Shown in pieces: positions 1 through 12,564 of a stretch of DNA of 64,000 bases. The DNA is from Macrobrachium rosenbergii (taxonomy: Eukaryota; Arthropoda; Malacostraca; Decapoda; Palaemonidae): contig NC_089783.1 of assembly GCF_040412425.1 (NCBI RefSeq), forward strand, positions 36,874,125 through 36,938,124, given 5' to 3'. Each line of letters begins with the position of its first letter. The stretch's first letter is position 1. The position numbers and the translations under genes are program-made. The notes beneath the pieces are model-generated. The model did no database searches and had not been told where the DNA came from. It was given only the letters and a program-made list of their open reading frames with translations.

Positions 1-795
1 CTTCGAATGTCTAGTAATTACTTAATATTGTCAAAATTGTGCTAAACCACTCACCAGTCCCAAGAAAAACATCGAAAAATAAAACTAGGAAGAAAACTGA
101 CCGAAGATTATGTAAGGAATATCATGTTCTGATTCTCTTAGCTACGTGATATTCATTGTACTATCCTCCACCCTTCCTCTGTAATTGGTAATTCGAGGCT
201 AACTAACAGACTGATTACTAGCCAACAATAAGATCCTGCCTCCCCTTTCCCTGACTCTCAGGTGAACATGATTCAAGGTTTCCTTAATTAAAAAATTTCC
301 TGGAAAAAGGTACTTCGCCGATATTAGTGCGTAAATTTAAACTTAATTTACAAGTTTCGATTTTTAGCTCACTGTGCTGACTCGACAGAATTAATTTTAA
401 ATTACTAAGGGATAGTTGTGTTTAACAATCTAGTCATAAGAATAATTTTTTACACACTGTGGAATTCTCAGATGTTGCGTCAGACTCGTAAGTAAAAGGA
501 ATGAAAGCAAAATAAAATTTAAAAAATAACTAGAGCGTTAGATATTTTTGAGAAGGTTTAAAGGTCACCTCATACGGGAAGAATATACAAAATATAGAAT
601 ATCAGAAAACAGCAATTCTTTCGCAATTAAGAAATAATGACTGCAGTACTGACGAATATATAACGGATAATTTAGATTTCTATCAAATTATATATTAGGC
701 TTAACTAACTTATGGAAATATATTTTGTTATTCTTTTATATGCTTAGCCTGAGGTTGTGGGCAATTTATGTTTTTCAGGCTATCACCAATATAAA
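1..795. other. AT-rich unique sequence
   Basis: No reading frame of note, no repeat family recognised and no low-complexity block longer than a few bases. I see nothing to annotate before the first REP-A copy. Confidence 0.5.
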
Positions 796-1112
796 AAAGT
801 AAAAAATGCGCCGAAGTTTCTTCGGCGCAATCGAGTTTTCTCTGCAGCATGTAATCAAAGCCACCGAAAACTATCTTTCGGTGGTCTCGGTATAATCCTG
901 TATAGGCTGCGGCCCATGAATCTTTAACCACGGCCCGGTGGTGGCCTGTCGTATATCGTTGCCAGATGCTAAAGGGGTGTAATTTGGTGTGTTTGATGAT
1001 TGAAGGGTGGGTGAGCAACACACCAATTTGCACCCCTTTAGCCTCATTAGTTTTTAAGGGCGGACAGACAGACAAAGCCTACACATAAGTTTTCTTTTAC
1101 AGAAAACTAAAA
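796..1112 (-). repeat. REP-A multi-hairpin element, internally deleted copy
   Basis: The minus-strand copy is recognised by the terminal hairpin (gcgccgaag, AAA loop, cttcggcgc), the ccaccgaaa/tttcggtgg hairpin, the accacggcccggtggt hairpin and the closing hairpin agttttcttttacagaaaact. It lacks the stretch (gcacgattatggc through the Lys/Ile-rich AT part) that separates the central long hairpin in full copies, so it is about 70 bp short. It is non-coding; the 115-residue open frame across it is an accident of the repeat. Confidence 0.85.
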
Positions 1113-1172
1113 TGTTAATTACTGAAAGTCTGCTAAAATCTTTCTCTCTCTTATACACATACGCACTTTACA

Positions 1173-1173
<1 letters not shown>

Positions 1174-1256
<83 letters not shown>
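1174..1256. repeat. Compound (CA)n(TA)n microsatellite
   Basis: About 28 bp of CA repeat runs directly into about 52 bp of TA repeat. Confidence 0.97.
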
Positions 1257-1259
<3 letters not shown>

Positions 1260-2853
1260 ACAATGTGTACCAAGTACCTGGTTATTATACAACTAATCAC
1301 AGAATTCAAAAATTTACCTCATTTCAGCCAATTACCTGAACTCTCTCAACAATAAAAATTACGACTGAGTACTCTAAAGATAACACTGATCCCTTAAAAA
1401 GCTCATTAATCACGTGAAAAATCAAACTAAGTTTATCAAAACAAGTGTGAGGTATCAACAATTCAACACCGAAATATACTAGAGTAAAAGGGCATCACTC
1501 CATCAAACAACTTTAACTGTTTCCCTGGTCTTAATTCACTTCAGCAAAACTAAAGGAACAAAACATGTTTATCACTTTGCCTTATGCACAGAATTAATCA
1601 TATTCACTGGTGGTCAATAAACGAAACACTGTTTTTTTTAAATATTAAATACAAAAATTTATCTTTAAATTCAAAATTTATGATCAGAATTAACAATCTG
1701 AAAAAATTTACCATTACTTGAAAACAACATAAAAGTTTAATTAATTCTTGAATTAAATTATAAACAAAACTAAATCACAAAAACTTTCATTTATCACAAA
1801 ATTAAATTAATCAAGCAAAATTTTAACTATCAAGAATTACTCAAATTCTGAAAAGAAAATCTCAGTAAATGAAAATTATATCAAGTATGCAATGTTCAAT
1901 TATCAAGAAATATTTAAATACCAAGTACAAAAGATTTACCAATAATAATTTCACTAAGGCAAAATTTCCCTAATATACCCTATTATACCATGGTAATAAT
2001 AAGTAAAACTTACTTTACCTTACGAACGCTTGTGAAAACTTTTGCAAAATTACTTGAAATGCAGCTGCTTTACATTCACAAAACACACCTTTTTGTATGG
2101 CACCGTTACTAAATATATACACTTTTCCTGCATTCAGATCTCAAAAGCTAATGACCACAAATGACCACAAACGTTGCATGTTACAATTTCTCTCTTTTGA
2201 AGAGAGAGAGAGAGAGACCCAATATTAATGGTCTCTGAAATCAGAATGAACAAACTTTAGGATTCCAGCAAGAAATGAAACAGATGCCGTTTTTAAGGTA
2301 TTTTGGAAATGAGATAAAAGAGAAAATTCTAGAAGAGCAAATGTTTTGAATGCAATCAGGACAATACATGATAAGAACAATGCAATCTTAAACATAATCC
2401 AATTGCCATGTGCTTCAGTGCAACACTTGTTCATATTCCTCAAAAGGTACACATCTTTACCAGAAAATCATATGGGATGCTGTCAGAACAATATATGTAA
2501 CATTACGAAATCATTCGTCTTATTCTCGTATGAGACAAAGTCTTACGACTCGATTGCTATTCCCGAACTGTCAACATGTGAATCAAAACAGTGCTCGCTT
2601 ATCTTAACTGATGACAGATGAACACCTGGTCTAAAACTCGAATCTCCCTCCTGCTGCTACGCTATTATCAAGAAAGATATTATTAATTCTAGATTACACT
2701 GTTAAGTTATCTAAATCACTAACTCTTTTGAGATCTGACATTCCATTACATATGATATTTCAACAATTATTATTATTACACATAACACATGATAAATAGA
2801 AGAGTAAATATATCAAAACTATAGGATGATATACATATTACAAGGCAATATTA

Positions 2854-2856
<3 letters not shown>
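1257..2856. other. AT-rich unique sequence
   Basis: Very AT-rich DNA, especially 1600-2000. A short (GA)n lies at 2202-2217 and a 12-bp direct repeat (aatgaccacaa) at 2151-2170. Overlapping open frames near 2225-2620 occur on both strands and show no family signature. I see no gene. Confidence 0.5.
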
Positions 2857-3168
<312 letters not shown>

Positions 3169-3473
3169 AAAAATTTAAATGAATCTCAATATGAATTGAT
3201 ACACATCAATAAATCATCTCTCCATTACGCTTCCTAAAAAAACCTTAGAGTCGCATATGGCCGCAGGATCCCCAAAGGCTAAGCGTTCTTCAACTGATTA
3301 AAGTTAGCAGAGTTGTTTATTAGCTTCCGAGGCTATTTTGAAAGTTTGTGAGGGAGGCCAAACTTCCCAGATCTGCATTACAAGTTTCTGCAAGCATTAT
3401 TGCAGTGCTAATGCACCCATCCTCTCCTAATCGATGATTTCATATCAACAACAATTTTAAAATGGACTTGTAG

Positions 3474-3474
<1 letters not shown>

Positions 3475-3533
<59 letters not shown>
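3475..3533. repeat. (TA)n tail adjoining SINE-D cluster
   Basis: A TA repeat that begins exactly where the 3' end of the first minus-oriented SINE-D unit stops, so it is best read as the retroposon tail. Confidence 0.85.
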
Positions 3534-3535
<2 letters not shown>

Positions 3536-3871
3536 GACTATTTATCACATCACCGTGATTCATATACAATCAGAAAGCTACAAACGTCCTTTAATATCCA
3601 ATTCACTCTACCTCGGAAGTAATATATTTTCATATATGTTACGAAGGGAATTTTTAGTTGATAATAAGTCCACCGTCCCGTGGGATCGAACCAGCGACGG
3701 ACGAGGAATCAGGACTACAGTGACACACTAACCAGTCGGCCACAAGAGGGTATAAGTGAATACCATCTCCCATCAACCCACCCGTCGAACTCAGGTGTTT
3801 TGCGTTTGGAGGCGATATCCACCCCCTCTGCCATGTTGACCGTGTAGTGCGTTTGTCGCGTAGCCATATTA
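3534..3871 (-). repeat. SINE-D unit 1 (tRNA-headed, minus)
   Basis: Read on the minus strand, the unit has an A-box-like stretch (ggccgactggttagtgtg) and a B box (ggttcgatccc) about 45 bases later, then a body ending near gtgatgtgataaatagtc at the (TA)n tail. This is the layout of a tRNA-derived SINE. The unit includes about 125 bp upstream of the tRNA head that also recurs in the next copy, giving a tandem period of about 336 bp. The 63-residue frame in it recurs in unit 2 but is only the repeat read through. Confidence 0.75.
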
Positions 3872-4209
3872 TGACTATTTATCACATCACCGTGATTCAT
3901 ATACAATCAGAAAGCTACAAACGTCGCTAATATCCAATTCACTCTACCTCGGAAGTAATATATTTTCATATATGTTACGAAGGAAATTTTAGTTGATAAT
4001 AAGTCCACCGTCCGTGGGATCAACCAGCGACGGACGAGGAATCAGGACTACAGTGACACACTAACCAGTCGGCCACAAGAGAGGTATAAGTGAATACCAT
4101 CTCCCATCAACCCACCCGTCGAACTCAGGTGTTTTGCGTTTGGAGGCGATATCCACCCACCTCTGCCATGTTGACCGTGTAGTGCGTTTGTCTGCGTAGC
4201 CATATTATG
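3872..4209 (-). repeat. SINE-D unit 2 (tandem copy, minus)
   Basis: A near-identical head-to-tail copy of unit 1. The differences are mainly single-base gains and losses (for example 'gggatcgaacc' against 'gggatcaacc'), which could be indel sequencing errors as easily as divergence. Confidence 0.75.
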
Positions 4210-4352
4210 ACTATTTATCACATCACCGTGATTCATATACAATCAGAAAGCTACAAACGTCCTTTAATATCCAATTCACTCTACCTCGGAAGTAATATAT
4301 TTTCATATATGTTACCGAAGGGGAATTTTTAGTTGATAATAAGTCCACCGTC
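4210..4352 (-). repeat. SINE-D unit 3, truncated at the inversion point (minus)
   Basis: Carries the 3' half of the unit, from the gataaatagtc end to the ccaccgtcc just after the B box, and then the sequence folds back on itself. Confidence 0.7.
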
Positions 4353-4648
4353 CGTCGCTGGTTCGATCCCACGGGACGGTGGACTTATTATCAACTAAAA
4401 ATTCCCCTTCGGTAACATATATGAAAATATATTACTTGGAGGTAGAGTGAATTGATATTAAAGGACGTTTGTAGCTTTCGATTGTATATGAATCACGGTG
4501 ATGTGATAAATAGTCATAATATGGCTACGTGCGACAAAACGCACTACACGGTCAACATGGCAGAGGTGGGTGGATATCGCCTCCAAACGCAAAACACCTG
4601 AGTTCGACGGGTGGGTTGATGGGAGATGGTATTCACTTATACTCTCTC
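4353..4648 (+). repeat. SINE-D unit 4 (inverted, plus)
   Basis: Starts at the B-box side (ggttcgatcccacggg) on the plus strand, runs through the body to gataaatagtcat, and continues into the same 125-bp upstream segment as units 1 and 2. It forms the right arm of a roughly 450-bp-arm inverted repeat with unit 3 and unit 2. Confidence 0.72.
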
Positions 4649-4823
4649 TTGTGGCCGACTGGTTAGTGTGTCACTGTAGTCCTGATTCTCGTCCGTCGCT
4701 GGTCTGATCCCACGGGACGGTGGACTTATTATCAACTAAAAATCCCTTCGACTAACATATATGAAAATATATTACTTCCGAGGTAGAGTGAATTGATATT
4801 AAAGGACGTTTGTAGCTTTCTGA
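4649..4823 (+). repeat. SINE-D unit 5 (plus) ending in (TA)n tail
   Basis: Has both the A-box-like (ggccgactggttagtgtg) and B-box (ggtctgatccc, one insertion) segments. Its body stops at gtagctttctgatt and passes directly into a TA repeat at 4824, so the last part of the unit is missing. Confidence 0.72.
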
Positions 4824-5713
<890 letters not shown>

Positions 5714-6090
5714 TTTTTAGTTTTCTGTAAAAGAAAACTATTGAGATGGCTTTGTCTGTCCGTCCTCACTTTTTCTGTCCGCCCTCAGATCTTAAAAACT
5801 ACTGAGGCTAGAGGGCAGCAAATTGGTAAATTGGTATATTGATCATCAACCCTCCAATCATCAAACATACCAAATTGCAGCCGTCTAGCCTCATTAGTTT
5901 TCATTTTATTTAAGGTTAAAGTTAGCCATAATCGTACATTTGGCAACCGCTATAGGTACCAACAGAACAAGCCACCACCGGGCCGCGGCTAAGAGTTTCA
6001 CGGCCGTGGCTGAAAGTTTCATACAGCATTATACGCTGTGCAGAAAACTCGACTGTGCCGAGGAAACTTCGGTGCATTCTTTACTTGTTT
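5714..6090 (+). repeat. REP-A multi-hairpin element
   Basis: A near-complete plus copy. It opens with the agttttctgtaaaagaaaact hairpin, then the 'ctgtccgccctcagatctt' run. A long central hairpin follows with arms actgaggctagagggc and gccgtctagcctcatt, then the gttagccataatcgtac segment, a ccaccgggccg hairpin and the terminal ccgaggaaacttcggtg hairpin. Here the agaccaccgaaagat hairpin is deleted. Confidence 0.88.
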
Positions 6091-7070
6091 ATTTTCACGT
6101 TACAGTGTTTTGAAAGTGAAAGCTAGAGGGATATAACAACAATCTCCGAATATTCTACGTTTTTGTTTCGTTCACGTGGAAGTTATGGTGATAACCCTTT
6201 TTACTGCAACTGAATGAAAAATAAGTGAACAAAAAGAGAATAAAATATGCATATAAAAACGAAAAAAAGAATAGTATTCTGACATCAGGGTTTACACCAG
6301 AAACGGCTTAGGTGAGATCAAAACGGCTTTACTGAGACTTCCGGATCCTTCACAAATACCAAGGGTGACGAGAGGAAGTGGAGTCTGTATTCCCGCAATT
6401 ATATTATAAAAACCTTCAATAGCGACAAATTCTTTTGTTAGTACAAATAGCAACAGGAGATTTATATAATGGAACACCCTCTCCTTCTAAGGAATTGCCT
6501 CATCATCTGAACGCATCTGAATACGCAAGTATGCGATGAAAAGGGATTCTATGTTTAACAGCTAATAACTTTCTTTGGAATCTACAATTGGCAACATTTT
6601 CCTGCGTGCGAAAGAAATATGAGACTGGATTTTCCTTCTCCTGAGTTAAATAAATATATTAAAAAAGAAAGTCTTTTACATCAGTATTCGAAGAAAATGA
6701 TATGCAAATACAGATAAAACAAAACTCGACGACTTACAAAAAAACTGACTCATTTATTTTAAATGCCAGGAAATTAAGCCTAATGTCGTGTCAGGGTGAG
6801 AACCATTCCCTTACAATGAGTGTTATTTAAAGATAAGGAGACTCATTTTTGAAGGATTAATTAAAAAAAGGGGAGAGGGGACGCCTCTATTGACAAAACG
6901 CAAAAAGTTTTTAAATGCCCACTGAACACTTTTAAGCATCACAAGGGGAAAAGAGGACATTGGAATATACAGACGAAATTAGACGGATAAAGATTTGGTC
7001 ATTACAGCTTGTGAGTAAACATACTCGGAAAAATCTCAATCACTTCTGCTTGGACGCCACAGGTAGAACT
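6091..7070. other. Unique AT-rich sequence
   Basis: No coding signature or repeat recognised. Confidence 0.45.
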
Positions 7071-7379
7071 GAATGGAATATAGAATTTAAGCCAAGGGCC
7101 AAGCGCTGGGACCTATGAGGCCATTCAGCGCTGAAAAGGAAACTGAGAGCAAAACGTTTGAAAGGTGCAACAGGAGGCAAACCTCGCAGTTGCACTCTAA
7201 AACAATTGTTAGGACAGAGTGGAAAGTAAGATGAATGAAAGAGAATATGAACGGAGGCACAGTAATGGAATGAAAGTGGTTGCAGCTAGTAACAGAAGGG
7301 ACGCTGCAAAGAAACTTTAGTAATGCCTACAGTGCACCGCCGAGGTGCGCTGAAGGTACTACCCCTTTATATGGGCGGA
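7071..7379 (+). repeat. REP-B three-hairpin retroposon-like element, full-length
   Basis: Starts gaatggaatatagaattt and carries hairpin 1 (agcgctg ... cagcgct around gacctatgaggcc), a purine-rich middle (gtaagatgaatgaaagagaat), hairpin 2 (gttgcagc ... gctgcaa) and hairpin 3 near the 3' end (agtgcacc ... ggtgcgct). Flanks show a possible target duplication, aggtagaact against aggtagagtt (8 of 10). Confidence 0.85.
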
Positions 7380-7681
7380 AGGTAGAGTTTCCAGTAAAGT
7401 TCATGGAAGCCGCTTCCCTTCCATCACGACGAGAATACATGCACATGTAAATTCACTCATCAACTGAGGCTTTGAGATGCTGAATGTATTCCATTCCATT
7501 TGGTGTCTCTCTCTCTGAAGCGAGGTAAATGTATGCATGAATGGACGATTGTGAAAATGATTGGATTTAATAGCTTATTATACTTGCTCACATGAATAAT
7601 AATTATTAGTATTACTCCCCCATTCTCAATGTCTCTGATTCTATTTACAAATACTAAGTATGCATGTATAATAAGAAATAT

Positions 7682-7845
7682 TCGCTCTTTCTCTTTCTCT
7701 CTCTCTCTCTCTCGACGAAGAAGAAGAAGAAGAAGAAGAAGAAGAAGAAGAAGAAAATTGCAGATGCTGGGCTTACTCCTTGCTCTCTCTCTCTCTCTCT
7801 CTCTCTCTCAGAACAAGGAGATGACAGATGCTGGGCTTAATCCTT

Positions 7846-7912
<67 letters not shown>

Positions 7913-8007
7913 GAACCAGGAGATAACAGACGCTGGGCTTAACAATCTCTCTCTCAGAAGAAGAAGAAGAAGAAGAAACAGGAGATTGCAGACACTGGGC
8001 TTATTCC

Positions 8008-8069
<62 letters not shown>

Positions 8070-8106
8070 AACCAGGAGATAACAGATGCTGGTCTTAACA
8101 GTTTAA

Positions 8107-8163
<57 letters not shown>
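7682..8163. repeat. Nested minisatellite: (CT)n and (GAA)n blocks with a recurring 35-bp spacer
   Basis: Five copies of a spacer like aggagataacagatgctggg followed by cttaa/ctta separate (CT)n blocks; GAA/AGA blocks lie at about 7715-7755 and 7957-7976. The spacers start near 7755, 7812, 7914, 7976 and 8069. The 189-residue frame is Ser-Leu and Arg repeats and is not a gene. Confidence 0.9.
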
Positions 8164-8166
<3 letters not shown>

Positions 8167-8535
8167 TTTCCACACCCACATACTCAAATGTTTATTAACA
8201 TGCATCTAACGCTCATGCTTTTCTATTATAATTTCTCATAGCCTATATCTGCGATATGCTGAAAGTGAATTTTTGGAAATATAAGAATATATTCATACAG
8301 CATACATCGGTTCAGTTCCAAGCCCTTCCTACCACCCTAAGACAAATTACTCTTGGTAAGCAAAATAAAAGATAAAGAAATGCAAGGCAATGCCGGGGAA
8401 ACTCACAGAAGAATATTGCAATATAGTCGCTCTGCACAACAAGGAAAGCAGAAAGCAATAAAATTCAATAAGGTCTTTCCTATTGCGGGTTGCACCAGCC
8501 TCGTGTCTCCTCCTATAAGTTTAACAAATAATTTG

Positions 8536-8539
<4 letters not shown>

Positions 8540-8586
<47 letters not shown>

Positions 8587-8630
8587 AATTCGAAAAGCTT
8601 TTGGGCTTTATGAGTGCTCGCGAAAGCAAA

Positions 8631-8697
<67 letters not shown>
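8540..8697. repeat. (CT)n then (GA)n facing microsatellites
   Basis: (CT)n at about 8540-8585 and (GA)n at 8636-8697, separated by about 50 bp. The two arms are reverse complements and could form a hairpin. Confidence 0.93.
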
Positions 8698-8698
<1 letters not shown>

Positions 8699-8814
8699 GT
8701 GGGGTTTATTACATCTACTTAGCAGGGAAATTCTGAAGATAGGAAGAGAATAAAAAATGTCAAATTAACTTCAGTGATAGATATTTAAATATGGAATTAT
8801 GGTCTTTATGGTTG

Positions 8815-8817
<3 letters not shown>

Positions 8818-8891
<74 letters not shown>
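8818..8891. repeat. (GA)n microsatellite
   Basis: Uninterrupted GA repeat of about 74 bp. Confidence 0.97.
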
Positions 8892-8894
<3 letters not shown>

Positions 8895-9003
8895 GATGAT
8901 ACGAGTAAGTACATGTAGCAATTGGCAGGAAAATTCTGAAGAGGGAAAGCGAGTATTAAAAAAATGTCAAATCAACTTAAATGATAGACAGATAAATAGG
9001 CAG

Positions 9004-9005
<2 letters not shown>

Positions 9006-9062
<57 letters not shown>
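9006..9062. repeat. (GA)n microsatellite
   Basis: Uninterrupted GA repeat. The segments following the two (GA)n blocks at 8697 and 8891 share caggaaaattctgaagag-like sequence, so this area is a local tandem duplication. Confidence 0.95.
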
Positions 9063-9065
<3 letters not shown>

Positions 9066-9221
9066 ACCAGCTGCTGTGTCATAGTGGTTACGAAATGAAT
9101 TATACCTGAAAACTGTTACGTTTGGCTGAGCCCAACAACTTTTCAAATGACGTATATGTTCTCTTGTTTTCATCCACCAAAAACAGCCTCCGACCTTTCT
9201 GTTCCAATAGCACGTCTGTAA

Positions 9222-9475
9222 CGAATGGAATGAAATAGAGTTCAGGCCAAACGCCAAGCACTGGGACCTATGAGGTCATTCAGCGCTGGAAAGGAAATGG
9301 AGAGTAGGTGGGCTTGAAAGGTGTAACAGGAAGATGGGAGAAACATATGAATGGGGGTACAGTAGAAGGAATGAAAGGGGTTGCAGCTAAAGGCCGAAGG
9401 GACGCTGCAAAGAACCTTTGGTAATGCGTACAGTTCACCCCGTGAGGTGCACTGACGTCACTACCCCCCTACGTG
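9222..9475 (+). repeat. REP-B element with perfect 12-bp target duplication
   Basis: Has the cgaatggaatg start, hairpin 1 (agcactggg...cattcagcgct), ttgcagctaaaggccgaagggacgctgcaa and the gtgaggtgcactgacg 3' hairpin. About 55 bp in the middle (cgcagttgcac...ggtggaaag) are absent relative to full copies. The 12-mer gcacgtctgtaa flanks it at 9210-9221 and 9476-9487. Confidence 0.9.
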
Positions 9476-9487
9476 GCACGTCTGTAA

Positions 9488-10439
9488 GATAGTCGAAAGT
9501 GACACAAAGAAGACAATAAACAGATAAGAGGCTAAAAACAAGAAGGGGCTCCCAGAAAAGACAGGAAAAACTTTCGAAAGTAGCAACCAAAAAGACGTCA
9601 TTGTAATGCTTGTGAAGAGAAACTCGGAAAGGTATTTCTTAATTACTGCGTTATATTTTTATAAAATTATCAGCTGGGTGCAATCTGATTAATAAAAATT
9701 TTTTAATGTAGGCAAAAAAAATCCACTCTTTACGGCTATCAAACGATCTGTGCACCAAATTCTCACTATCATACCTCCTTGAAAGAGTTGAAAATATTCA
9801 CATATAAACGTAATGCTTTCAACGCCAGAGAAATATCTTGCCAAACCTGAGATATAGGCTACTCATCTTATGTGTCACGTTATCAGCGTCAGTTAACCAT
9901 AACATTAATTAACCATTATCAGCGTCAGTTAACCATAAAATTAATTAACCATAACATTAATTTACTTTGCACGTAACCATAACAACACTTAATCTAGCAG
10001 TCTTTTCCTTGCCACATTCTGTTCCCAAAGCGTAATTCTCAACATTCTGTTCGGAAATCAACATTCTTCTTTAGAAACCAAACATTTCAAACAAATGATT
10101 TCCACAACATTCTCCACACCCATTTCTCCTAGAACTCCATGTCTAGCACCTATGCAGTATCTTTTTCTGTCGCTTCCATTTATATTTAAATCAGCTGGTG
10201 CAGGCAACGTTTCTCCTACTTCGAACCTGAAAGTAAATGCATCCAGAATTTCCGTGATACTCTTACAGTAGGATTCTTTTCAGCTTTTAGACTGTGTTCT
10301 ATATCACAGCTAGATATGAAATGCAGCAAGTTGTTGCATTCCTAAAAATTTGCAAGAATTTGAAATATATCTGCAGTATATTTGAAACTGGATGTGGATT
10401 TCAGTACAGGAGACTGCAAGAATTCTAATTCCAACCCAC
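9488..10439. other. Unique sequence with a 36-bp dimer
   Basis: A tandem dimer of ttatcagcgtcagttaacca plus attaattaacc lies at about 9888-9975. The rest is unremarkable AT-rich DNA. Confidence 0.5.
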
Positions 10440-10582
<143 letters not shown>

Positions 10583-10698
10583 ACGAAGGAGAAACCAGAG
10601 GAAAAAGGAAATAGAGTTCTCAATTTGTCCCAACAGTTTCGCCTTCCATCAGGCCTCTTCCGGGGAACTTTATTGTCTAACCAGTTTAAGAGAAATAC

Positions 10699-11375
<677 letters not shown>

Positions 11376-11422
11376 ATAATAGTTATGCAAACTGTAGGAA
11401 AATACTGAAAAGGAACGCGGCG

Positions 11423-11481
<59 letters not shown>

Positions 11482-11482
11482 C

Positions 11483-11561
<79 letters not shown>

Positions 11562-11637
11562 GCAGTCGAAGAATCATGAAAATATTTGTCGCGCAAACTC
11601 TCGAAAAATACTGGAAAAAGGGATTTGACAACCGTAG

Positions 11638-11694
<57 letters not shown>

Positions 11695-11796
11695 CTAATA
11701 TTACTAATAATAATAATAATACTTGTGTTTTGCAGTAGAAGAATTATCAAAATAATAGTTATGCGAACTTTCGAAAAGTACTGAAAAAGGGACGTG

Positions 11797-11874
<78 letters not shown>
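11376..11874. repeat. Tandem array of a ~65-bp unit alternating with (AAT)n blocks
   Basis: Three diverged copies of a unit (gcaaactgtaggaaaatactg, gcaaactctcgaaaaatactg and gcgaactttcgaaaagtactg, each followed by aaaa/gg-rich sequence) at about 11376, 11560 and 11735. Each is followed by an (AAT)n block (11422-11559, 11637-11694, 11799-11874). The period is about 180 bp. Confidence 0.88.
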
Positions 11875-11879
11875 GCAGC

Positions 11880-12488
11880 AGTAGAAACATAGTACTGATC
11901 ACAAACTGCAATGAACACCCTTACATTTATTACAAACCATAACTCTTATTCATAGCCGATAAGTATTGGACTACTAGTAAAATGAACAACTTCCATTTCA
12001 TAAAAAGAATTACTAGATTTTAACAGACTGACGCACTAACCTAAAATGTACAAATGGCAGGAGTAAATGTATAAATTCTTACAATTTCTTTTACCTACAA
12101 AACATGAGTATTAATAAAAAAAAAAAAAAAAAAATAACTGTTCTGCTGCTCAGTAAATGAGCAAGAGAGTTAGGGCGCATGTTACCACTCCAAAACACTG
12201 ATACATTCACTCATGAAAATATCGAGTTCTGTGCAAAATGTTGCTTGGAAATGATCGCAAGCAATGCATCTTTAAAGCCTAACAAACAGGGAAAAATTCA
12301 TTCAGGTTATTGAGCTTTATTGTTTCGTATGGCACCAAAGATATAGCCCAGCGTGGTAATCTATGGATGCGTGAATGATATTACAGATGGTAATACCTAA
12401 AGAAACACTGTTAATGAGCATGAATGAAACTTAAATCAACTGGTAAGTAGTGAAGTTTATACAGGTATATTTCGAATACGGGATGTTC
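11880..12488. other. Unique AT-rich sequence
   Basis: Contains a poly-A run at 12116-12134 and nothing else recognised. Confidence 0.45.

Positions 12489-12564
<76 letters not shown>
12489..12564. repeat. (AAT)n microsatellite
   Basis: About 25 uninterrupted AAT units. I see no recognisable retrotransposon end on either side. Confidence 0.97.

Noticed and set aside
3715..4242. Two similar 63-64-residue frames
   Set aside because: The similarity is due to the repeated SINE-D unit; the frames span tRNA-head sequence and are not maintained in the other units.
7629..8198. 189-residue Ser-Leu/Arg-rich frame
   Set aside because: It is entirely CT and GAA repeats with spacers; no start context and no conserved domain.
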